In this document: one piece after another, positions 35,646 through 44,677 of the stretch
Position numbering within the stretch: position 1 is the stretch's first letter
Layout of the letters: each line of letters opens with the position of its first letter
Assembly: GCA_020744425.1 (NCBI GenBank)
Contig: JAGMUV010000007.1
Location: forward strand, 1,116,001 to 1,180,000
Direction: 5' to 3'
Origin: Dactylonectria macrodidyma
Lineage: Eukaryota; Ascomycota; Sordariomycetes; Hypocreales; Nectriaceae
Length of the DNA: 64,000 bases
Notes under the pieces: model-generated
The model's input: the letters and a program-made list of their open reading frames with translations, nothing else
Database searches by the model: none
What the model was told of the DNA's origin: nothing
Program-made: the position numbers and the translations under genes

Positions 35646-38088
35646 ATGACTGGGCGATTTATTTCAAGTTCAAATCCGACCTCAGCTTCGTCTGGCGCCA
35701 CCGTCCCAGCCCAGCTCGGCTTCCTCGCCATCTTCAATCCCTCCCTAGGCAACACGGACGAGACCATCGACGAACAGATTGTGTATTATGCCTCTGTTAG
35801 CACCCAGGCTGCGTCACAGAAGCGTCGACGCACTCGAGGACTTCCAACTCAGCATATATCACCCGACGAGCGCAATGAGCGCCTGCGACAGATCGGCCTT
35901 GCACAGGGCATGGCAAGCTTCAGTCGAGGTTTCGCAGGCGGCGCGAGCTTAGACGCCATCGACACCGAGAAGACCAGAGTGGTGCTCCATGAGCTGGAGC
36001 CTGGATGGTGGATATTAGCTGTGAGCTCTTGAGAGCGACTCAACTTCAAACTCGACGGCTAACCAGGAACGTCTCTAGAGCATTGACCTTACCAAAGTAC
36101 CTCTCCCTCCGCGACTCCCCACCAAGAATAGCGAGCTCGCCGATGAGCGATTCGAATATTCGAGCCGCGAGATGAAGCCTTCGAACCTCCTTACGAGAGA
36201 TCTACTACGAGCACACAGTACTTTCCTCATGCACCATGATTCCTCCTTGAGTGCCTTATTCGTCCGCACCAAGCGCACCAAATTCATCACTCTGATAGGC
36301 CGCTACTGGGACCTATTTCTCTCAACATGGAATGTCATGCTGCATGGGAACCCAGCGCGGGGTGTTTTTGGGGGAATTAATATCGCTGCATCGGGCGAAC
36401 TCGGCGTTGGCGTCGGCGAGGAAGATCGCGGGAGTGGCGAGCGAGATGTCTTGGAGGGCCTAGTCGAGGGAATAGAGGGGCTCGTTGACTTAGTCGTATC
36501 CAAATTTGGTGACTTTGACCCGGAGGCGCCATCGGAATCTACAACAAAGGGTGAAGCGTCGCAGTGGCTAGGCTCTGGTCAAGAACCTGGAGCCGAGGAT
36601 GGCGCTATATTCTTGGGAACTGGGGCTATCTCGAGGAAGTCTCTCAGAGATATGACCCATTGGATGGAGGACCTCTACACATGGGGAGACCATGCTTACG
36701 GTGTTATCGACAGCCCGACGTCAGTTCGCCGCACGAAAAGGAGGCGGGAATGCAAGCGTCCGTCTCAGAAGCCAGTCGCAGATTCCACCTCACCACCGAG
36801 TATTGCTGAACCGTCACAGTCCACCGCAGGCGGATCTCTCCATGGCGACCAAGAGACCTCGAATGCAGACAAACCAATAGCTCAAGAAGCGGAAGATGGA
36901 AAACTGGACAAAATGGTCAGCTACCTGAAGTTGGGCTACGGAACATACTGGTCCTTGCCGGGTGGTTCTGGTGACTCCTCTAAAGGATCACCAGGACCCG
37001 CAACACCAAGACCCAGCAAGGAGGCTGTTGTTGAGCCCCCTACGCCTGCTCGGCCGCGCTCGGCCATGCGCACTTCATCTTATGATTCCGCAGGCCACTT
37101 CCTCATCGGTCTTAAGGGAGACATTGACGAGGAAGGAGGCGGACGGAGCGATGGGGATGCCAGTCACAGCTCTGCTGGATCGGACCAAGAGCATAACTCG
37201 CGCACTGTCGTTCGGACCGTCCACATCGAGCTTGAGAGTGAGGCCACTGATCGGCCTGAGGCGACCATCATTCGCGACTTCGAGCATCCGGCGAGCCCTC
37301 TCACCCAGTCGCAGGTCGTTGGCAACATGCTTCCCGGCTATGACTCCCACGATCTCAACAAAGCCATGAAGTTGCGCGTCGTTGTATATGTCAACCGCCC
37401 ATTTATCTTTGTCTTTCTCTTCAACCTACGTACCGACTCCCTCGCATGGGACTCGCTCTACCGCTCCTTACATCATCAACTCGCGCCACTTCGGAAGCAC
37501 CTGCTAGCATCAACACGGTACCGACCCGAGCGGCTAGGGTCTGACAGTAATAGCAACATATACGACCTAATCTGGGACCCAGACGCGTTGACCGTCCATT
37601 CCTCCATTCCCAATATCCCCGACCACTACATGACTCCAGAGATCTGGTCCCGACCCGACGCTCTGAATACTCATGCTCATTTGCTCAGCATCCACGCCAC
37701 CTCCCGCTCCCGCACCACAGCCCTCGAGCGTACCCAAAAGACCAATCGCGGATGGTGGATCGTCTGGACGCGCCTGCTCGACCGCCAAGACGATGCTTCA
37801 AGCAACACCAACGCAAAAATCAATAATCTTTCTACTATACATGAAGCAGGCTCAGACGTAGGTTCCATGGGATACGACTCGGACGACGCCACGCCTCCAG
37901 GCTCACAGTTTCACAACCCCGCCATCGCCAAGGAAATCTTCCTCATCCGCCGTGCGAGCGACCACATCGGCTTTCGTGCTGCTTACGCCGACTCATCTAC
38001 CGGTGGGGGTGACGGCGCTGGTCGCCTGGTACAAGGCATCGGCGTTGACACTCGCCGTTACGTCGAGGAGCTGCTGAGCCTACTATAG
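35646..38088 (+). CDS. CCZ1: Ccz1-like vacuolar fusion protein, with a one-base frameshift in this sequence
   Basis: Ccz1 with Mon1 is the GEF for the Rab7-type GTPase Ypt7, needed for endosome and autophagosome fusion with the vacuole. Exon 1 (35646-36020) encodes the start of the first longin domain (QLGFLAIFNPSLG...DEQIVYYAS...GWWILA). After a 59 nt intron, exon 2 (36080-38088) begins SIDLTKVPLPPRL. The frame then shifts by one base near 36116-36121 (CTCCCACC) into the frame PTKNSELADERFEYSSRE, which stays open to 38088. ALFVRTKRTKFITLIGRYWDLFLSTWNVMLHGNP and the C-terminal IGFRAAYADSS...YVEELLSLL are family-like. With one more C the protein would be about 795 residues. The missing base may be an assembly error. 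A poorly conserved Ser/Pro linker fills the middle. Confidence 0.85.
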
Positions 38089-38902
38089 TCGTCCCCCGTG
38101 TAGCCGGAGGTATTAGTTACACGCCCATTATGGAGGCAGCTGGGCTTGGAGGACTCGAGGGGATGGGTTGGTCACACGCCCTCGTAGTATGTACTTCGTA
38201 TGTCTGCATGGACGACTAATTATTTATAGCCGTCTTAGTATCTCGAGCTCAGTGGTCATCGGGACACTGGGAAATGACATTCCTGAGCCCTGGATTTAAG
38301 CACATCAGCTGGGCGCTTCTAGACTGTGGGGCTTGACTTGGCAAATTTGATGCTACGGTTGGTCCCTGTTGGCATTAATTAGGTTGCGGGGAACCAATCA
38401 TATCAATCTAGCAACTAACTTCAAACGGGAAGGCGGAAAGTCGTCAACCCTGGTGTGCATGGGATGAAATACGGCTGATGAGATGAGATGAGATGGAAAC
38501 AAGCAAGAAGGTCGTAGCAAGACACTGATTTATTTCATTTATCCAAAATATCTCAACATCTTCAAGCTATGTACATTGTGAAGCGAAGTAATGTGAAGCA
38601 AACCAAGTCTATCAGCCCGGGGAATCCAAAACACCCGAATATAAAACGAAGGCTTGGGCTGTTTCCGCATTCCCGAGGCTCTTCTTTTCTGCCTTTGCCC
38701 CCCGTGCCTCCGAGGGGATATATAGCATTCTGAATCATGAAAATAAGGGTCATAACCAAGAAGTCGTTTGATGTATCGAAATCCAAGAGAAATGGAAGTC
38801 AGGTTTCTAATACATGTGTTGCCCAGATGTTCATCTGTTGTCGTCTTCTCTTTAGAGTTTCGCGTATGACAACGAGGACTCTGTGTGTCGCAGGTGAGAG
38901 CT
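38089..38902. other. Convergent intergenic region
   Basis: These 814 bp lie between the 3' ends of CCZ1 and the RlpA-like gene. They contain a short AGATG simple repeat at 38477-38495. Nothing else was seen. Confidence 0.55.
38477..38495 (+). repeat. AGATG simple repeat
   Basis: GATG followed by three copies of AGATG. This is a short pentanucleotide microsatellite in non-coding DNA. Confidence 0.8.
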
Positions 38903-39784
38903 CTAGTTGAACCACCACTCGACGGGGCCACGGCCCTTGTCAGGTCCACCCCAGAGGAAGTTGAACACTTTGTCGCTAACATCGATGTCGTCGTAGGCGC
39001 ATCCCATGCACTTGTCGCGGACAGTAGCAGTGGTAGTCTTGCCGTTAGACTTGATTGTGATGGTCTTGCCACACATGGGGTTGCCATTGGACTGAGTACC
39101 CATGACCAGGTGGGAGATGGCAACAATGTTGTCAGTGCTGCCCTTACCGGAGTCATCCCAGCCGCAGGCGCCCATACCGAGGTCATAGTAGGTGATTTCG
39201 CCAGAGTAGGTGGTGCCGCTGCCAGAACTGCTCTCCTCGGTTACAGCGGAAGTTGTAGCAACCACCGCTTCAGCAGTGGTGGTGGGAGGGACGTAGACCT
39301 CGCTGGTGGTGGTGGGCTCGGGAGCGACGTAGACTGAAGTGGTCGTAGGCTCAGGAGCGACATACACGGAGGTGGAGCTCTCCACTGGAGGGACATAAAC
39401 CTCGCTGGTTGATGTAGTCGAGGTGCTCAGCGTGGACGAGGTGGTAGGGGGCACGTAGACTGAGGTGGTGGTAGGTTCGGGAGCAACATACTCCTCGGTG
39501 GTGCTGATCTTCTTCTGGATGGGCGAGGCAGAGGTCTCGATGAAGTTGGCCTGTTCAGTGGTGCTGGTGGTAGTGGGCTGCTCCTGGCCGGGAGTGACCC
39601 AAACGGTGGTCGTGCTATCGACAAGCTTGGTGACGTATGCGGTCTCAGTCACCCACTCGATCTCGGTGACCATCTCGCGCTTGTCGTGGTGCTGCTCATG
39701 ATGGCGGCGGTGGTGGTGGTTTCCATGGGGTTGGGCTGCGGCGGCAGCGACAAGGAAGGCCGAGGCAACAGCGAAGGACTTCAT
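38903..39784 (-). CDS. Secreted RlpA-like double-psi beta-barrel cell-wall protein (Asp f 7 type)
   Basis: A single exon encodes 293 residues. The signal peptide is [19 protein letters not shown] (cleavage near residue 18). A His-rich propiece follows, ending in the dibasic Kex2-type site DKR at residues 34-36. Residues ~60-195 form a Thr/Ser/Pro-rich, probably O-glycosylated linker with repeated [15 protein letters not shown] units. From ~197 the double-psi beta-barrel domain reads [21 protein letters not shown], then [10 protein letters not shown] and [19 protein letters not shown], ending GPVEWWF. The family includes Asp f 7-type allergens and expansin/barwin relatives. These are secreted and wall-associated; enzymatic activity is not established. 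The catalytic Asp of the lytic relatives (DDIDVS) and the Cys pairs are kept. Confidence 0.88.
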   Translation of the reverse strand: MKSFAVASAFLVAAAAAQPHGNHHHRRHHEQHHDKREMVTEIEWVTETAYVTKLVDSTTTVWVTPGQEQPTTTSTTEQANFIETSASPIQKKISTTEEYVAPEPTTTSVYVPPTTSSTLSTSTTSTSEVYVPPVESSTSVYVAPEPTTTSVYVAPEPTTTSEVYVPPTTTAEAVVATTSAVTEESSSGSGTTYSGEITYYDLGMGACGWDDSGKGSTDNIVAISHLVMGTQSNGNPMCGKTITIKSNGKTTTATVRDKCMGCAYDDIDVSDKVFNFLWGGPDKGRGPVEWWFN

Positions 39785-41448
39785 AGTGACGGTATGTCGG
39801 AGCTTGCTTCGAGTTGGTCGTGGTTTGTTGGGTGTTGGGTATCTCAGTTGGTTCTACAAGCTCAAAAGGAGAGGTTGCTGGCAAGGGCCTGTTCAACAGT
39901 AATGACCTTGCAACGTAATAGATGTATAAGAAAAGGAATGGACGATGCCGTCACGAGAGAGAGCGTGTGGGTTTGAAAGAGAGAGAGTCCTGCTCGGGAG
40001 GGATGGAATGGTGTTTGAACTTGTATGATTCTGGGGGAGGAAACAAAACAAGCGGGACGGGGGGGAGCTAAAGGGAGGAAGCGAGTCTTCTAATACGCCT
40101 CGCCGTAACCCTACGTACCGGCTCCATGCTAGCCTTTGCCTCACCCTGTGGCCAAGGAGTTCAATGGGGCTAGCAAGGAACCAGATGGGTCACAAATGAA
40201 GAATACGCCTCTGGTGGCTCTGGACCGGGATTCCGTCAGCTTGTGCATCGTTCGCTGACGATCTAGTTGGCTTGAGAGTCAGTGAAGGACGCACGATGCA
40301 CAAAGCCTCCATGTCCAGATTCTCTCGCCCCAGCCCCGGCACATCCACCCCGGCCCCTGACGGGTACGTACCGACTAAGACGGGGCTGCGCGTGGTTTTT
40401 CAGCCAGCTAGGGTGTCGAGCCCAATGCTTTCTCTTGGGGGCCTCCGAAGTTGGTGTGGAGAGCGGACGAGATTCCATGGGCGTGGCAATATGCCACGGC
40501 CTTTGCATCCAAGCTCCATGCAACATTTGGATCTACCGTCGCACCGAAGCCAGCCGGGAGGGGGGGCTGGGGTTCATGGCGACAGAGCAGGTGAAGCCAG
40601 GGGGCGATGGTACCATCCAGGCCTCCTGAAGTGTTTTTCTTCAGAGGCTTGCTGCACGACCTTTGACCTGCTGGCCTGGGTTGTTTTGACATGAAGCAGC
40701 AGTGCGTTGTCAGAGAATCTGTCCGTGAGCCGTCAAGCCAGCTGACGTGCCTCCTCAGGGGCAGACCTCCTGACGGCGGCTTCTCCTGGCGCCGCCCCAA
40801 CCTGAGCGTCCACAAAATGCAGAAAAAGTACGCAGTAATACCAGTCAGCGACAGGTACGAAGTGCTGAGGCAGCCAGGTGGTCCGACATAAACCATCTTG
40901 CTCATTCCATCCAGTCGTGATTGGACGTGGATGGTACTGCCAGGAACGGGCATGTCGCCAGCTTCCGAGAGTGTGTGCTCTCGGCCATGCAAGGTACCGG
41001 ATGGCTGCCCGCCAAGGGGCGGCCAATCGGCGGCCTCGTGTCCCTGGCCCATCGCGGGATTTCTGAGACGTGGGGCCAATGGGAAGCGAGATCCCAGCCC
41101 TCCATCTTGGGTAGGACGTTCCGAAGTTGAGTAGCGGCTGGTGAGCTGGTAAAAGGTGTTAACCTAAGAGTGGAGAGTGGACAGTCACACAAGCCCATGA
41201 AACGGAGCCTGGCTGTTCGCTGCTCCATTCACCGTCCGCCATTTCCTTGAACTACCACTGCTACGGTGCCACCTCACAGGTCCTACACCTAGCGTTGGAT
41301 GGCTTGCAGTGGCCTGTGATGGGGCCGAGAAGAAAAACTCTTCTTTTCTCGTTGGGTTTCCAGCCCGACCACTCGTCGGTGTGTGAGCGGTCACTGACCG
41401 CGTCAGCCTGTGTCAGAGGATGCAGGACCGGCGTCTTGTTGCCTGGAC

Positions 41449-41476
41449 CGTCAGGCAAATCTCGTCAGGCAAATCT
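41449..41476 (+). repeat. 14-bp tandem duplication
   Basis: Two perfect adjacent copies of CGTCAGGCAAATCT. Confidence 0.85.
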
Positions 41477-41536
41477 TCTCAACCTCAAGCCGTCTCTCGG
41501 CATGCATTGCCACGCAGTTGCAGGGTCTTGGCGTTC

Positions 41537-41556
41537 CCAGCCGTCCCCAGCCGTCC
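41537..41556 (+). repeat. 10-bp tandem duplication
   Basis: Two perfect adjacent copies of CCAGCCGTCC. Confidence 0.8.
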
Positions 41557-42118
41557 CGTTCTCCTCCCCATTCCAGCGCTCTCCAAGGTGACGGCCCCCT
41601 AATGACATCCCCGGAAGAACGGGCTAGAGCCCCGTATAGCATGTGAAGTCCAGGAATACGGGGTTCGCCTGGATGCACTGCCTCTCCCATTTCGATCTTC
41701 AGGGCTCCCTCGTTAACTCCCCAGCACGGAATCTCAGAATAGCAACTCCGTAATAATACTCTCCATGTTCGTCTTGTCTTCGTAGTCCACGATAGTCACC
41801 AAGGACTCCGGTTGATGCACGGCGCCTGGCAGAAGAAGAGGCTGGCAAACGGCTGCGGCAAAAGCTGCCCTATCCATCAATTCGCGGTCGTCCAAACGTC
41901 TGACTTTCTCGCTTCAGTGCCACCTGCGCTATTATTGGACCGGACTGGCAGGCTCGATTGGCCGAGCACGTGCGGCCCGATCGAAGGATCAGTCCTAGGT
42001 GTGTATGACAGGGTGGGTAGAGGGGAACCACGTTGCATCCTCTTGTTTGTTCATCTCGTCCAAACTTGTTGGGAGAGAGCAGAGTTCATTCTGACGGCGG
42101 GGTAAAATGGCCGCCTTA

Positions 42119-43150
42119 TTAAGGCGAAACAATTTGAATTCTACTGTCGTCGTTCATCGCCAATCGGGTGGTGCCATTCTTGTCGCCAGTTGTCTGCTGG
42201 CATGTGCGACTAGCAAAGGAGAAGAGAAAGAGGCCCTGGCGCTGGAATACTGGCCTGTTCTCATCATATAACTCTTCGACAAGGAACGCCTTCTTAGCCA
42301 TCTTGACAAAGTGCATATCTGCCCGTCTCCTTTTCTTGAAGCAAAAGTACACAATCGCTGCCGGGTTCAGTTCCAGCAGGGTCTTGAGGGTCGCCATCAA
42401 GAGTGGGAATGCTGGCTCAAAGTAGACGCACTCGCCTGCGAGGATGACATCAGGCTTCTGGTCCACCACGGCTGCTGGTAGAGGCTCACCCCTTGAACAT
42501 GGATGGACAACGTTAGTCAACCGTCTCATAAGTCCCGAACACGTCAACAGGGCGTCATTTGTTGCGAGCGGGGGGTGTTCACTTTGGCGATGAGAACGTA
42601 CCAGTTCAGTACCATGGCTTGAGCCCTAGGTTCGAGACCATTCAATTTGATGTTGTGCTGCATCAACTCTAGCATTTCATTCTGATCCGTCACCAGCATT
42701 GGGTTCTGTAGTTTGCATTCGAGCGCTACGGCAAGCCCGATGAGACCACCTCCAGCCCCCAGTTCCAGTCTGAGACTCGACGTCAGCAAGTTGATTTCAG
42801 ACTCAACCTCCCACTTTTTCTGCTCCATCGAGAAAACTATGCAAGCTAGACAACAAGGGCATAGTCAAGTGCCAGAAGGGAGGGGTAAAAAGGAAAAATC
42901 AGACTCACATCCGCGCGCTCTGAAGACGATCCCGATGATACCGTAGCATGTGCTTACCGAGAAGCATGCCGGCAGGCCATGTCTGTCCACCACAACCCGA
43001 CCTCACATCCTCGCGCAGCTGGAGCGGCTGCGACAGGATTCCATCAAAATCAACTTCTGCCACGCCAGCGGACTTGAGGGTGGGCAGAGGAGCGAGGTCC
43101 TCGCTGATGGTGACTGGATCCAACAAAGGTGATAGCGGTGGGCTGCTCAT
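42119..43150 (-). CDS. EFM6: Protein-lysine N-methyltransferase, EFM6-like
   Basis: The protein is a seven-beta-strand SAM-dependent methyltransferase of the METTL21-like group. EFM6 of yeast methylates a Lys of elongation factor eEF1A in the cytosol. Exons 43150-42909, 42769-42602 and 42491-42119 (introns of 139 and 110 nt) give 260 residues, the family size. Splicing recreates the SAM-binding ILELGAGGGLIGLAVAL (~81-97) across intron 1 and NWGEPLP across intron 2. DVILAGECVYFEPAFPLL is the post-II acidic motif, and VYFCFKKRRRADMHFVK is characteristic of the EFM6 group. An alternative acceptor within intron 1 would insert about 20 residues, but that breaks the usual spacing to the SAM motif. 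The assignment to EFM6 rather than a sister enzyme is by motif memory. Confidence 0.8.
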
Positions 43151-44677
43151 TTTTGCCAAGTTTCGCAGGAGCGTGAGTCTTTGGTGGGTTGGGCGGTCAT
43201 AGACTGGCTGCCGATGGCGGGGAGCAAAAATGACGATAGAGACTGCTGTCTGGTCTGTAAGGAGCAATGATTACGTTGAGGATCAGAGTCAAGGGTGAGT
43301 TCTGGAAGTGAGCACATAGGGAGCTGAAAGACGTGTAGGGAGACTGCAGTGTCGGGAGGTAAGGAAGTTGTGGATTGATGAGTCGCGGAAGGGTGGTTTC
43401 GCTCCTTCCCGCTATCGCTACTGCACACTGCTGTTTGTCGACATTCAGAAAACGGCTAACCAGGGAAGGGTTACTTAAGCATCTCCCGCCTAGAAGGGCA
43501 GGTCAGGTACGTGCAGAGCAGCCGCCTTTTCCATCGACACCGTATCTACTTGGTTTCGCTGCAGTCATCGCTTTTTTTTTCTTTCCTTTCTTCACTAATC
43601 AACTTCTTCGCTATGGCCTCATCCTGCTCGTCTGTGCTGCTCATACTGCTTAAAAAAAAAAAATTCTTTTCTCTCATGCAACAGCAAATCCAGACTCAGA
43701 TCGGCCCCATCTTTTGGGGTCTTCGCCCTTGTGTCCCACCTTAACCCCGAGGGTGTCAACCCTCAATTGGTCAGCTCCCTCGAGAGACTAATGGCGAGGA
43801 CGTAAAACCCCAGAGTCGGACATCGCGATAAGGGTTCCTTCCCACACTCGGCTACGCCTCCCATTTGGAATGGGAGGTTATCAGCTCTGACGAATTAGCA
43901 GTGTCCCCTAAAGTGCTGATGAGGGCAATTAACCCTTGGCAATGGGCCCGCCGAAGGGACTCAACTTCCAATGTTCGGCCCTTGACTCAGAATGGCATGG
44001 CGCCTGTTTCCTCCGATCATTAACAACGACTCCATCAAACCATTTACTTTTGCCCTTGATATCATCCCTCTTACGCCTTTCGCTATTATGCCGTTGTTGC
44101 TCCTCAATTACCCCTCCCATCCTGCGATGGGGCCGCCTACCCCTCATGAAAACTAGCTGGTCCGGTTGAGTGGCATCCGGATTCAGTTGTCTCACCCTCT
44201 TCTTCGCCCATTCTAAGATAGGGGCCTCGTTCAGGAATGTAGCCACGGTGATGCCAGCCTGCAGCCAGCACTCTCGCGCCATGTCCCGCCACATCTCTAC
44301 TACCGATGCCCTCGGTAGTCCAGAACTAAGACATAATGCCTCTGATTACTCTGAACATGTGAGCCTGTGGACCAATAACCCGGCGAGCTGGACCCCTTTC
44401 CCTCCTTCAACAATGCCTTGGTGGAGCATTTATACGGAATGGAGGGCGCAATATTCCTGTAGTAGGAAGACACCATCCCACCAGCCATCCATGTGCCAGT
44501 GACGATATGCCTTCTTGCGCCTTCGCACAATACTGCAGCCTTCTCCGTTTTGTCTCTTTCGCTTGTTCATCCTCCTTTTCTCTTTCACTGCCATCATCTC
44601 ATGCTTCCCAACGAATGGCGTCTTGAAACCGTTTCGACTTCACGATCAAGTGTTCGACGACACGATATCGTGCTACG
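43151..44677. other. Intergenic region between divergent genes
   Basis: These 1.5 kb separate the methyltransferase (-) from the Axl2-like gene (+). They contain a T-run near 43570 and a 12-A run at 43652-43663. A 121-codon open frame (43929-44294, -) begins at an ATG but matches no family I recognise. Confidence 0.5.
43929..44294 (-). CDS. Uncertain small ORF
   Basis: This is an ATG-initiated 121-codon frame (MWRDMARECWLQAG...) with a Trp-rich N-terminus and a basic centre. Its composition is protein-like, but I recognise no domain. No credible upstream exon or conserved splice site was found. It may be a chance frame. Confidence 0.15.
   Translation of the reverse strand: MWRDMARECWLQAGITVATFLNEAPILEWAKKRVRQLNPDATQPDQLVFMRGRRPHRRMGGVIEEQQRHNSERRKRDDIKGKSKWFDGVVVNDRRKQAPCHSESRAEHWKLSPFGGPIAKG

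Larger units (their letters stand above)
39785..42118. other. Intergenic region
   Basis: These 2.3 kb are GC-rich between about 40300 and 41650 and carry several overlapping open frames on both strands, none resembling a protein family. Two small tandem duplications lie at 41449-41476 and 41537-41556. The first 250 bp are the promoter of the RlpA-like gene. Confidence 0.55.

Noticed and set aside
40408..41079. 223-codon minus-strand frame
   Set aside because: Starts in GC-rich intergenic DNA with competing frames on the other strand; no conserved motif, no credible exon neighbours.
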